Positions 23,759 through 35,258 of a stretch of DNA of 64,000 nt are shown one piece after another. The DNA is from Zygaena filipendulae (lineage: Eukaryota > Arthropoda > Insecta > Lepidoptera > Zygaenidae). The position numbers and the translations under genes were made by a program. The stretch is taken from NCBI GenBank assembly GCA_907165275.2, contig OU015669.1:9136501-9200500 (forward strand). The letters run 5' to 3'. The notes beneath the pieces are model-generated. The model was given only the letters and a program-made list of their open reading frames with translations, had not been told where the DNA came from and did not search any database. How positions within the stretch are numbered: position 1 is the stretch's first letter; each line of letters begins with the position of its first letter.

Positions 23759-25654
23759 CACGTACACACTTAGACAAAAATATAATACTCAGGTATCAAG
23801 CATTACGTATAACACAGTCGAATTTAATTCTCTATAAACAGAAGCACCATCAAAATACCGAATGGTGCTCGAACAATAAAAACCTTATGAATTATACCGA
23901 GCCCCCGTCCCCCCTGCCCTCCGTCGCCCCTCTCCCCCCGGCTCGCCCGCAGTGACACCCCCGGCAGTAAATCAAGCCCGAATTGCTCGCGATCACGCAG
24001 TTTATATGAATATAATAAGCCAATATTGTAAATGTTTCGAGGGATTTTTGTGAGTGAACTTTCGGATTTGTATATGAAAGTTGGCAGACTAGAAAATTTG
24101 GTTCTTTTGTTTCTTTTTTTTCGTGGATTCTATGTAGGTATAATTTTTTGGTGTCACCATAGATAAAGTAGGTACAAATAGTACCAACCTACAACTTTCA
24201 TCTTTAAGGATGTTTACTTGTCAAATAAAACAATAGTTCTATAAAATCTTATCAATGTAGGTATAATCAAATTTATATCTACATTCGAAAGTTTGGTAGG
24301 TGCTTTATTACCTAAAACACTAAAGCTTTAGTTTGCGATGTTTCACGTTTTCAAGATACCCTCGGAAACTCCTGATATAGCTCCAAAAATTATGATCTCG
24401 ACAAAAGCTATGCAGTGTTTAATATCAACACATAAAACCTCTAATCTTTTACGTACTTTTACTTATGACTTATTGAATTTCATGTTTTTAATATACCTAT
24501 ACTTTACTCAATTACTTATAGTTCCGAATCAACGTCAAGACCTTTCTTGATAGAGTCACCTGGCGCAACTTCCTTCGTCAGTGAAATCCAAGACCATAGT
24601 GATTGTGGGTAAAATTATTCAAAAAGTCTCGATAATCATCTTAGCAGATAGGGATTTTTAAAGTGTTTTTCCACCATTAAGCTTACAATTACTAGCGTAG
24701 GTATTGTGTGTGCCTATTGAGTTTGTTTTTAGTACGAAGTTAACTTTAGAACTTGAGTGACCTAGTAGCGCAATAGGTTTCTTTCAACAAAATAACTACA
24801 CTACATATTGTCCGGATTCAACAAAAATTTCACAAGAGCGAAGTAGGGGTTACTTTATACGGACAATTTCATCATAACTGGTCAATTAAATAATTATAGG
24901 TACCTACAAGAATAATTCGGTCGCAAAATTTTCGGGCTTTCTTGGGCTGGATGATGGATGTTAACGGGCGTCTTTTAACTAACAGACCTACATACATACA
25001 CGGAATTATATATGATATCAACATAACTCAACACAGTCTATAGAATGGCTACCCTAACTACATATTATATGAAAATATTTAGGAATGTAGAGTCAAATGT
25101 AGAGCTGTCGCAAACAGACTTTTGAGTTTTTTTTATTTAGTTTTTATTCCAGCTTTGGCAGTAGGTCTATTATTAAATAAAAATAAATTAATCGAGTATT
25201 AAATAACATATTAATATAAATTATATAAAAGCAAAGTAAACTGAATCTATACACACATAGGTACCTACCTACCTAATTTAACTCGCATTCACTTTTACAA
25301 CAAAAAATAAAAACATAACCAAATTTTATCGAAACCTTTTTTATATAAATTATTTTTACATTATAATAATTATCGGTTCCTAACCCTGACAGAAGATTTC
25401 TGCGCATAAATATAAAAAAATCCAAAAACATTAAGTATATTGAAAACAGCTCTATTTTTACCTTAGTCGATTTTTTATGAGCTAATGTCCGAAATCAAAA
25501 TAAATAGAAAACTTAACGATACAGACCGTAGATAGCTCTATATATCCCCGATTTTAAGACATTGCATTCACGTATTGAGTTAAAAAGAAGACAAGAGTTT
25601 AATAATTACAGAAAATGTAGAGAGGGTTGCAAGTTTACTACTTATATAATATCC
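23759..25654. other. no gene seen
   Basis: AT-rich with a C-rich run at 23,900-23,950 (CCCCCGTCCCCCCTGCCCTC). Open frames here are short and unlike proteins. Confidence 0.5.
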
Positions 25655-25770
25655 AACGGTCCGTCCGCTTGTACGGTCGAGGGGAAAATGCGAAAACTAA
25701 CCCTCCACCAGGCGGCCATGTTGTGACGTCACCACACTACGTAAGGGGACGCATTTGAACTAACTACAAG
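25655..25770. promoter_or_regulatory. GC-rich upstream patch with a CRE-like site
   Basis: GGCGGCCATGTTGTGACGTC contains TGACGTCA (25,724-25,731) outside any family B element, about 2 kb upstream of the ss coding exon. It is a candidate regulatory element. Confidence 0.3.
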
Positions 25771-26219
25771 AATATTATTTCCTTGTTGAGAATTATTTGA
25801 ATTTCATTTAATTACTTTATACTCTACGTTCTGGTATTTTTTAAATACTTTTTTAAGTAAGCTTAGACAATAATTATGTATTGTAAAAATAAATATACCT
25901 AACATTGATATTTACTTCAAAATCAAAACTGTTTGTGTAATGATTTTAAAAACCAAAGCGTTAGTACGTAAATTCGAGTAAAAATAAAATTAACCAAACA
26001 CAAAAACAAAAAAAAAGCAAGCACACCTACCTTTTATGAAACTTTGAATACCAGCTATCCTTTATTTACACGTCAAAATAGTGAACGGCATTGCAGTAAC
26101 ACAAGAAATAAAAGCTTTGCACAATAACATAACCGAACTTGCGGAACGAAAATGTGTAAAAGCGAAAAAAAAAAAGCAAAGTCCGATCGCAATTGTGTAC
26201 CGGCTGGAAAAAAAAATTT

Positions 26220-26500
26220 ACGTCACTCAAATACGTCCCAGTGCGCGCTTTGAAGTTGCCGGGCGGCTTTGATTGGTGGCATTGAAGCGGTGGGCGTGTT
26301 TCGTTTCGTCACCTCCCACCACCGGCTAGGGGTCCGATGGGACCAGCCACCAAACCACATCGGGCGCTTGCCGACGGCGCGAGCGCCGCGCGTATCGATC
26401 TCCCTTTGCACAATCAAAAGTATAACCTCAAAATTGCACGTGAATTTTGAAAATAGAGCGAAAATTTCAATCAATAGAACTGTACTAGTGTTTTCTTTTT
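26220..26500 (+). promoter_or_regulatory. CpG-rich candidate promoter of ss
   Basis: This is a compact GC/CpG-rich block (GGGCGG, GGCGGG-like runs, GCGCGCGT, a CACGTG at about 26,438) in strongly AT-rich surroundings, about 1.3 kb 5' of the coding exon and on no recognised repeat. It also holds ATTGG (CCAAT on the reverse strand) and TATCGAT, which resembles half of a DRE. No clear TATA box is seen. The promoter role is inferred from composition and position only. Confidence 0.4.
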
Positions 26501-26589
26501 TTTTTCGACTAAAAGATCTCTGTCGATTGCCAGTAATAAATTTAAGTGCGTGATTAAATGATGATTCTTTTTAAATTGCTTCGGAAGTA

Positions 26590-27695
26590 GGTACCTATGT
26601 GCAAAATTTGAGAACTCTTAATTGATAGTGCGAATTGAACAGCTGTGCGAGTGTGACGGCGGAGACATGCAAAATAATTGCAGTGAAGTGTTTTTTTAAA
26701 ACTAAACATTGACCGGTGGACGAAAATAAATAAACAATAAAATTCCTTCTTTATATTCTTCCATAAACAAGAAATAAAAAAAATACTTTTGAAATAAATT
26801 ATACAAAACTCGCAACGATATCATTTTAGATAATAAATATCCTTCCAATTTTATATTTAAGATTATTTTAAATTTGTCAGTCAATCAGTGCAATATCACA
26901 AAAATTAAAAAGCATGCCTTCCTCAAATCACCTAATATTATAAATTATCCAATAATAATTTTTGCGTTGCGTAAATGAATATTTCAGTTTTTTCTTCCAT
27001 CCCTAGCTCCAGGTAGTTACTTCTTGGATTTTCAGACAGTTCAAATTAATTACGTCAGAGATTTACGGCAAATACCCTATAGGTAATAATCGACCTCGTG
27101 AACCGGAAGAAGTAAATTATGCATCGAAGATTTATAATGAAAGGATGTACTCAAAAAATTAAGGCCATTGTGCACATAAATTATTGAGTTTCCAAACACA
27201 TCTGTGATTCAACAAAGGAGCTGCTGCAATTTAAGGAGTTTAAAACGCAACTACATAATAAAATTGTGCTGCAACGAACTTACAACAGAAACGAATCTGT
27301 AATACTTTTTTTTTGCTTTTACCCATTTTTTTGAGAAACCACTTAGAGTAAGTAGTGAAAAGAAAAAAAGTATTTCAATCGTTTTAAAAGAATTCTTTCA
27401 CAAAAAAAAAACAATAAATCAAACTCGAGTGATTCATAATTTAAAAAAGAACAAATAAATGCAAGCCTGATTGATTAGCTGAAACAATTGAAAAAAGAAA
27501 CCGCCAATTTTGTGACTCGCCGCGTGCCTCGAGGGGAAATTCTTTCGGAATTCGAACACCTACACCGGAAACATTGTGGTGTCAGTGGCGCCGCGCCCGT
27601 CAGCCAGCAAGATAGCCGCGGAGTCTAAACTGCAGCTGTGCGGCGGCTGGAGTGGGCACCCTGGATTCGCGCTGGAGGGATGCGCGGACGCAGGC
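26590..27695 (+). other. ss: presumptive 5' leader / untranslated region of ss
   Basis: The stretch between the CpG-rich block and the ATG is A-rich with many stops in all frames, as in long insect leaders, and turns GC-rich for the last 150 bp. Two TCAGT initiator-like pentamers occur near 26,878-26,890. An out-of-frame ATG at 27,680 (G at -3) overlaps the main start. Possible acceptors exist (TTTTTTTGAG near 27,335; GTGTCAG near 27,585), so the leader may be spliced. RNA evidence would be needed to fix the transcription start. Confidence 0.45.
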
Positions 27696-27784
27696 ATGCT
27701 CCGCCCGCCGCCGCAGGCGCCGCCGCACGCCAGCCAGCTGGGCACCGTGTACGCCACAAAGCGGCGGAGGCGGAACGGCAAGAG
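27696..27784 (+). CDS. ss: spineless (AhR-type bHLH-PAS transcription factor), first coding exon, partial
   Basis: Spineless is the arthropod orthologue of the aryl hydrocarbon receptor. With Tango/ARNT it binds DNA and sets distal antenna, tarsus and photoreceptor identity; it acts in the nucleus. This exon encodes 29 residues plus two bases of codon 30: a proline-rich start (MLRPPPQAPPHA) followed by SQLGTVYATKRRRRNGK. As I remember it, Drosophila Spineless begins with this second block directly after its Met and continues with Ser. The exon ends AG|GTAAGT (phase 2), so the split codon AGN gives Ser if the next base is C or T, as expected. The frame is open from a stop at 27,513, and 27,696 is the only in-frame ATG (G at -3). 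A longer product starting in an upstream exon is possible. The bHLH, PAS-A, PAS-B and C-terminal exons are not in the window. Human AHR exon 1 also ends just after its short basic N terminus, which supports the intron position. Gene identity is strong; the exact start is less sure. Confidence 0.9.
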
Positions 27785-28302
27785 GTAAGTGATAGGAGAG
27801 CACAGCTAAATATGAGTGATAGGAAGGCACGGCAAAATGTGCGTGATAGGGATGCACGGCAAAAGGTAGGTGATAGGGAGGCACGGCAAAATGTGCGCGA
27901 TAGGGATACACAGCAAGATGTACGTGATAGGAGAGCACGGCAAAATTTTTGTGTTAGGGAAGCACGGCAAGAGATAGGAGATAAGAGAGCACGGCAAAAT
28001 GTATGTAATCTAGAGGCATGGGAAAATGTATGTGATGGAGAGGTAGGTACGGCAAGAGATAGGAGATAGGAGAGCATGGCAAAATGTATGTGATAGGGAG
28101 GCACGGGAAGAAATAGGAGATAGGAGAGCATGGCAAAATGTATGTGATAGTGAGGCACGGCAAGAAATAGGAGATAAAAGAGCACGGCAAAATGTATGTG
28201 ATCAGGAGGCATGGAAAAATTTATGTGATAGGGAGCCACGGCAAGAGCTATTTGATAGGACGGCACGGCAATCGATACGTGATAAAAAAGCATGACAAAA
28301 GG
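27775..28302 (+). repeat. 27-bp minisatellite built from the ss exon/intron junction
   Basis: Nineteen 27-bp units run from 27,775 to 28,291 with a partial unit to 28,302; one unit (28,018-28,048) has 4 extra bases. Unit 0 (27,775-27,801) is ACGGCAAGAG, the coding end N-G-K-R/S, followed by GTAAGTGATAGGAGAGC. Later units keep ACGGCAARAK plus a degenerate donor plus GATAGGRAGGC. From 27,964 on, two unit types mostly alternate: one with AGATAGGAGATAGG and one with AATGTATGTGATAGG, giving a 54-bp higher-order period. Because 27 is a multiple of 3, several long open frames run through it; they are artefacts. Confidence 0.95.
27785..27790 (+). promoter_or_regulatory. ss: 5' splice site of ss intron 1
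   Basis: AG|GTAAGT is a consensus U1-type donor. Reading through it gives AAG AGG TAA, a stop at 27,786-27,788, so splicing here is required to make full-length protein. The donor lies inside the first unit of a 27-bp minisatellite. Confidence 0.9.
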
Positions 28303-28784
28303 TGAAATCCTTATCTTATTCAGTTCGCAATTATAAATGCGAAAGTGACTTTAAAAAGTTTAAATGATTTTCACACAGTATTTTGTATTTATTTATTTTT
28401 TGATGTGTTTTTATTTTAACTTCTATTTAGTATATTTAGAAATGCGGGTAAAATTAGTAAAAATTGATAACTAGGTGTTATAGAAAGATCAATTAGAAAC
28501 AAATAATTATAATTAAACTGAAAATCACATTCAAAGTAAAGTATGGGGTATCCACAGATCACTAAATTCATAATTGATATCATCAATATAATTAAGAAGT
28601 AGAAAAAGACATTTTAGAATTCCAAAAAAATTGGATCAATTTTAGAATAAAACAGTCGTCTTTAACAAACATGGTGAGGAATCTAGATTGGTTATAGGAA
28701 TATGCAATATGTTGTAGATGAATACAATATAAAAAATTTAATTGGAATTACTGTTTGTGATTTTGTTACAATTATTCGGTTTTA

Positions 28785-29021
28785 CGGCCGCACTCAGAGT
28801 CAACTTTAATGATTACTTAGTTAAGTATAGATTTTTAAAACAAAACTGCCGCAATCAGACAAGTTTAATAAATTAATGTTAATTGGCATTTAACTAATTA
28901 AGATACATCTCATTAAATGCTAACTAACATTAATTTACTGAACGTCTCTGATTGCGACAATTTTGTTTTAATAATCTATACTTTACTAAGTAATCATTAA
29001 AGTCGACTCTGAGTGCGGCCG
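28785..29021. mobile_element. palindromic MITE family C, copy 2, with TTA target duplication
   Basis: It lies 480 bp past the ss donor minisatellite. TTA flanks it on both sides (28,782-28,784 and 29,022-29,024); a 3-bp TTA/TAA duplication fits PIF/Harbinger-type MITEs. The centre is AT-rich. Confidence 0.8.
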
Positions 29022-29463
29022 TTAGTGTTTTATTGCCGTTAGAACACGATGCCTCAACCAAATCTAAAGTTAGAAAAGAAACACTTTTTATGTCTCCGTC
29101 TTTGGTGGTAGAAAATGTATTGTCTTGAAATTTTCAATGTGTGCTAGGTAATGCTAGACTTGGAATCAGTTTGCTATTTTTCAAAGGGCAAAGGCGAAGT
29201 AGATAGCAGTAAATGTATGTAACAAACGTGAAAATCTAAGATGAACTTTTGCAGACAAATATGCGCCTATAATAAAATACAATATCAATTTTAATTATAA
29301 TATTGTACTTACGTATTTCATAGAGATTTTTGTAAAATGTTGTCTCATACTGAAAATTTTTAGCACAATATAATAGGTAAATCTTTTCTTAGTGGTGTTT
29401 TGCACAAATTTTGAAGTTTTTAGACCTTCTTCTTCAGTCTTCTTCTTTAATAATGGCGTCTAT

Positions 29464-29794
29464 AATAGGTATGTTGACTAATTTTTATTTTTTAGTCCGT
29501 CTTGTAGATTATTAAAAAATATTGGACACGTATTTTTTCTTTTTTTACGTAATCAAAAAATAACGGCGATATATTGAGTTGAAATTTCGCGTGACGTCAC
29601 TATTCTGACAGTTTGTATGGCAGTTTTAGCGGTTAGTGACGTCACGACCCCCTCACCCTAAACTTTAATGTGCTTTATCTCTATATATTTTAATTTATTG
29701 GAAAAAGCAAAAAATACGGGTATATTGTTTTTTTATTTTCTAACTGACGGACTAATTAGAATTTTGATTTTCAAAAGTAGTCCACATCCCCATT
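29464..29794 (-). mobile_element. MITE family B in ss intron 1
   Basis: Full-length, with TGACGTCA at 29,592 and 29,637. A 76-residue open frame starting at 29,668 is produced by the element arm and is not a gene. Confidence 0.8.
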
Positions 29795-31312
29795 ATAATT
29801 TGCCAATGACAATTTTTCTTAATAATAAAAATCTCTTCCTCTACTTCTTCAATTATGGCGAAACGCCAATGACAATGTTAGATTGTTCCCCAAGTTAAAA
29901 CAAGGCTCTCTTGAAAGCCAGTTTCCTGCTCAGGGTCCAAAATAGATGCTGAAAAGTGACTGAAATAACGAAGACAAACGTGACCGCGTGTTTTCGATAC
30001 GGCTTTCACTCGCCACCTTTTGAGGTGTGCGTTTTCTAACAGTCTGTCATTGAAACTTCAGAAAATCATGGCACTGTTTTATAGCTCTATACCTCAGAAG
30101 AATAACTCTATACTTACATACATAGGCATAGACTAATGAGAAGGGGCATAGAAGAATGGATGTATTTCCAAAACTAAATTGAAAAATGGAACTAAATTGA
30201 GTTCAAAGCGGCTCTAGTGGCCACACACATCGATTCAATATACGGTAATAACAATAAAAATATTTTCACTTTACCCCTTTATCGTACCACGCTCACAGCA
30301 ACACCTCCATCGATTCGTACATCCGTAAAATTGACCGTTCCGAATCGTCCGCTCGAAAATTAGCCCCAAACGTCTCGATTATTAATTTATATGGTGTGAG
30401 TAATGACCGCTGTACTATCGATTTGGAGGAATCGATTGTCCCCGTGAATATATTGTGACCGTGAATTCGAGTGATTATCAAGTAACGGTAGTGATTTCTC
30501 TATATAGTAGGTTTTCATTGTTTTCAATCTTACGACGAAGCTATTTTTAAATAGTATAATTGTTTTAATTTTAAGGTGGATAAGATCTTTTGGAACTCTA
30601 TACTTTGACTATATTTCATTTGACTCTATTCTTCAATTCTGCCAACCTAAAAGTTGTCTAGAAGAGATAACTATATCGCTATAAGACCTTGTGTAATTTT
30701 ATTGCTTTTATAGGTATGCAATAGAGAATTCTCTATAATTTCGACTTGTATTAAAACATATCATAATTGAGTAAAAAGTAGATCGTTAATAACCATAGTA
30801 TTAATTTGTGGTTCCATGTATCATTATTAACATATTTAATCTAAATAAATTACTAAATACTCCATATTTTATTACTTACATCCGTAAAATAAAAGATTTA
30901 ATAGGTGTTTTGTGGACATTGTTGTACACATGCACAATTACTTAGTAAACTTTCAAGTACCAAGAAGTCTGTACCTCATAATATGAATGGAATATATGCA
31001 TGTAGTCATCCTGGGGGAATCTGGGGGAAGGACTAACTTGAATTTTTGTCTACATCGATCCACTGGAAGATTTATTTGTAGAAGTAAACTATAGCAAATG
31101 GAAAATTGAGCCTAAAATTTAAACTTTAAAACGCGTAGTAATGAAATTTGTAATCAGCATAGAAACCTACAATAAAATTATAAATGTAGATAGATAGATA
31201 TTTTGTTATCTCTTAAAAAATTACATTTACCTATATTTTATTTCAAAATTAAATAAACTCACCAATGAGATGATCAATAAGATAAAAAAAAAATTAAAAT
31301 AATATTTGATGA
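29795..31312. other. intron stretch without recognised repeat
   Basis: AT-rich. A block at 30,290-30,480 with several TCGATT motifs looks less repetitive and is a possible regulatory element. Confidence 0.5.
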
Positions 31313-31615
31313 CAATAGGGATGTTGACAACTTTTGAAAATCAAAATTCTAATTAATCCGTCAGTTAGAAAATAAAAAAACAATAGACACGTATTTTTTG
31401 CTTTTTCAAATAAATTAAAATTAAAATTAAATATACAGAGATAAAGCGCATTAACCATACAAACTGTCAGAAAGAACGTGACGTCACGCGAAATTTCAAC
31501 TCAATATATCGCCGTTATTTTTTGATTATGTAAAAAAAGAAAAAATACGTGTCCAATATTTTTTAATAATCTACAAGACGGACTAAAAAATAAAAATTAG
31601 TCCACATGCCCATTG
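31313..31615 (+). mobile_element. MITE family B, one core site deleted
   Basis: Both termini are present (CAATAGGGATGTTGACAA, CCACATGCCCATTG). A deletion removed the left core, leaving TGACGTCA only at 31,479. Confidence 0.8.
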
Positions 31616-31961
31616 TAACGATTAATTTCAAGTTATCAAAATAAATAAACAGGTAAACAGTTTCTATTTAAATAAATATCACTTTAATAATAAATAATTA
31701 CAGAGCACCTACAATAATTTATCCAATAAAAGTTTGTCATAATTTTATCCTACTCATATTGAGCTATCAATGCAGTCGCTTTGTTACTTGGTAGAAATCA
31801 CGACGACGTGTTAAAGAGGCATGTAAAAGCATGTGTAATTTAGTGAGTCAGTGACCATGGGACGGTGAGTTTTGAGTAAATTTCTATACTCGCACACCTA
31901 CTTATTAGCTATAACGATGAACTAGCCGTCCATTGTTCCACAAGCCCAACTTCACATTATA

Positions 31962-32030
31962 CTAGCTGTTCCCCGCGGTTTCACCCGCGGTAATTTCGGA
32001 GTTCCCGCGGAAATCCACTCAACCATACTA
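31962..32030 (-). mobile_element. family A, 3'-end fragment
   Basis: ACTAGCTGTTCCCCGCGG with a perfect hairpin (CCGCGGTTTCACCCGCGG), then lost after the GTTCCCGCGGAAATCC core. Confidence 0.75.
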
Positions 32031-32428
32031 AAGTTTACTGCGTAACATGCAATTTCTCTACGGAAGCTTCAGGCACAGATTCTGTCTGGTCTACTATTAT
32101 AGATATTTAATCCTAGTTTAACTCCTAATGTCTCTATAGTCTGTACCTGCCGTACGTAGTTTATTGCTGGTTACGGCTCATTATTCTCACATAATTAAAG
32201 TTTGGTTACCACTAATATTATACATATTATAATTTTAAACTGACAGCGTGCTGCTGTAGAGTTTGTTGCGCAGCTTCTTCTCTTCAGGCATAGCACTAGG
32301 AAGCTGTGAAGGGTGGATATTTTATGGGTGCTGTCAAATTTATACTGTAATTTTATTGACGTCAAAAAGAGCCACATTATGGGCCTAATTTGAATAAATG
32401 ATTTGGCTATTGACTATAATTATACTAC

Positions 32429-32672
32429 TAGCTGTCCAGCGCGGTTTCACCCGCTTTAATTGCGAAGTTCCCGTGGAATTGTTCCATACAAACTTTGCAA
32501 CCCCTTTTCATCCCCTAAGGGGTTGAATTTTCAAAAATCCTTCCTTATTGGATGCCTACGTCATACAAAGAATACACCCTCCAAGTTTCAGGTCTCTACG
32601 ATCAGCGGTTTAGGCTGTGCGTTGATCCATCAGTCATTCAGGACAAAGCATTTTATATGTATAGATAGAAGA
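32429..32672 (-). mobile_element. family A2 (CCTAAGGGG subfamily)
   Basis: This subfamily replaces the middle with CCCCTTTTCATCCCCTAAGG, CCAAGTTTCAGGTCTCTACG and GTGCGTTGATCCATCAGTCA. The same block occurs at 61.8, 62.7, 62.9 and 63.8 kb. Confidence 0.75.
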
Positions 32673-32789
32673 TATGTACATTTGTACAATATAGGTGGCT
32701 AACAAATCCTCATCGTCATGAGGCATACAACCAAAATCAAACGAACGTAAAACGAAATAAAATAAATTAAACTTTCTTTTGTCGACCGA

Positions 32790-32984
32790 TGTAGGTACCT
32801 ACTTGTTTGTCTGTCAGTTTGTGCCGGCTAATCTCTGAAACGGCTGGACCGATTTTTCGGGACTTTCACTGGTAGATAGCTAATGTTATAAGGAGTAACT
32901 TATAGTACTTTTATTTTAGATTTTTTTTTTATTCCTGCGTGAATTCTAAACACACGCCGGTGTAACCGTGAGGTACAGCTAGTT
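32790..32984 (+). mobile_element. family A, GATAGCTAATGTTAT subfamily
   Basis: Hairpin drifted to GCCGGTGTAACCGTGAGG; CAGCTAGT end intact. Confidence 0.75.
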
Positions 32985-33739
32985 AAAAATAAATGTGTTC
33001 TTCACTTACTCCATTTAGGTATTGATTTGTTTTCTCACAAGTGTATTGTAATGCTTAGTTTATTACAAATTCAATCGTAAAAAACTACTTCCCGCCCTCG
33101 TATCAAAATGTGCTACTGTTTAACTATCTATTTACTTATTCCGAGCATGGAGATAACGAGCATGAAATCATATTGGGCTAAAATTTACATATTGTGTCAT
33201 AGGTTCGAATGGCATACCCACTTGTTGTTCCGGCTCTATGAGCATCTGCGCCGGCGCAATGCGCTTGCGCATATGGCAGGTGGTGATAGCATTCGCACTT
33301 GTACAGTCAGTAACAGCAATATGTTGAAACTTTGGTAAGATTTTGAACTTTATCACTATTGAAATAAGGTTCAACGGCTGTTACAAGTGTTTGAGTAGTT
33401 TGAAGTTAAGTGTATTCTTATAAGCAAGCCATTCTTGATTCTACATGAAGCAATGTTTTTTTTTACACATAAACATAATACAATAATACATATACATAAA
33501 CATAATATGTACCTAAATGGCTGTATTCAATAACCGTTTAGATAAGGTTTAGGTATAAATTGAATTAAATATACTTAGTATACGGGATGGATAAAAGTCG
33601 TGATCGTTAAAAAAATCATATTGAAGACTTTAGAAGAATATGTATGTAATTGTAATAACTTACCATTTTTGGAAACTCATCTGAAAACAATAAACAAATT
33701 TTAAATATTTCAGAAATCCTCAATGGGTTTTTCGACGCG

Positions 33740-33915
33740 CTAATTATAGAATAGAATAGAATAGAAAAAGTTTTTAAAAAACCATAAAGATAAAACAAGT
33801 AGGTACAAGCGTGAGTCTTAAAACTAGAATATTTGGTACCAAAATGGCTACCACTCAGCATTATGCCGTGGCACTAAGTTCCACGACGCTGATTTTCAGT
33901 GGCGACCGTAGAAGG
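33740..33915 (-). mobile_element. retroelement 3' end, (ATTCT)n-tail family, second copy
   Basis: It carries a short run of TAGAA at 33,749-33,765, then the same AAGCGTGAGTCTTAAAACTA, GGTACCAAAATGG and CAGCATTATGCCGTGG marks as the copy at 18,021. Here the tail stayed only a few units long. Confidence 0.7.
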
Positions 33916-34051
33916 GAGATGGCTTCAAATTAAAATTCTTGGCTTTCTTTAACATAGTAAAATTATGATCCTACAAACAGCTTCAAAATTATGTTTAGTG
34001 CCATTAATCTATAAGAAATTATTATTAGATTAAAGATACCTAGGTAACTAT

Positions 34052-34248
34052 AATCCTACTTAATAATTATAAATGTGAAAGTATGGATGTTTATTATTCA
34101 ATCACGCAAAAACCGTTGTACAGATTAAGATGAAATTTGGTATACACGTTGTCACGGGTACAGAAAAGGACATAGGATACTTTTTATCCCGGAATTCCCG
34201 CGGGAACTCCAAAATTACCCCGGGTGAAACCGCGGGGCACAGCTAGTA
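34052..34248 (+). mobile_element. family A, nearly intact
   Basis: CCTACTTAATAATTATAAATG to GGGGCACAGCTAGT with a clear GGTGAAACCGCGGGG hairpin. Confidence 0.8.
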
Positions 34249-35258
34249 AAAAAATAATGTTAAAAAAATTTACAATGAAAGTAGTCTGACATTTCTAATT
34301 CACACATTCCTCACAAATTTTTATTGCGGAAATCGTAATTCATAGTAAATTTAAAACGGTACATATTTTGAATTAATTTAAAATTATGCTAAACAGCGTT
34401 AGGCCTTCTACGCACGGTGATCAGTGAAACTGATTGTTATTTGGATAAAAAATAAGTAAGCAGGTAAGTGGTAAATTGAAAATAAGGTACATAATCGATG
34501 TGAACTAGACTCTACATTAATTTATTGTAATTGGGTTTTTGTTTCTTTCAACCATAACATAAATAAGTAATAAATAATCCATGAAAGATCGCCAAAACTT
34601 CCTTGTAAATTGAGCCTTGAAGACTTTATGTACAAGGCGCAATGTGTGATGTCATCAATAATTTCCCACACATCCAGATTCATTTGAGCGCGTGATGGAT
34701 CGCGTTTGAATGAGGCCCGAACCTCTGATTATCGCTCGATAACTGTAAAGCCGCGGGCGACACGTGCGGAAATTTCGCAGCGCCTTTATGCTGCTCCGTG
34801 TGTCGTGTCGCCTTAATTTGTTTAGTATTTATTATTCTTATTCGAATTTAGAACTGCGAAATAGATTTTTCATTACTCATACTCGGAAAGTAGGTCTGAA
34901 GTTGCCTGAGAAGCGGGTTGAAAGTAACCCTTTTCAGCCCTAGGGAGAATCGCTTTCAACTGACAACTGTCATATTATTAAAAAAAAAACTAGGTCTATT
35001 ATATAGCGCGATGTAAAACTGAAATAACGTAAAGTTTAAGTAGGTATTAATTAAAATAAAATTCACTCATTTTTTTCGTTAGCTAATTCCTATTTTTATT
35101 TTGACTTTCCTTGCATTCGTAATGAAAAGCACAGTGTTATCCTCGGGAGAAAGACTTTCACCCCTAGGATAACAATTTACTATTAATCTGAGCTTGGTAA
35201 TTTTTTTAAATTTTTATTGGCGTCGAAGCGTGTTCCCCGATTCCATTATTGTCGTTTC

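Noticed and set aside
27576..27695. Extending the ss coding region to the GTG at 27,576
   Set aside because: GTG is not a normal start for a eukaryotic mRNA; the frame is open upstream by chance or through an unseen exon, so the first in-frame ATG was used.
27600..28293. Overlapping open frames of 112-222 residues on the minus strand and 143 on the plus strand
   Set aside because: They arise because the 27-bp minisatellite unit is a multiple of three and lacks stops; their repeated residues follow the DNA repeat.
27775..28302. CRISPR-like array
   Set aside because: Units are contiguous without unique spacers, and the DNA is animal.
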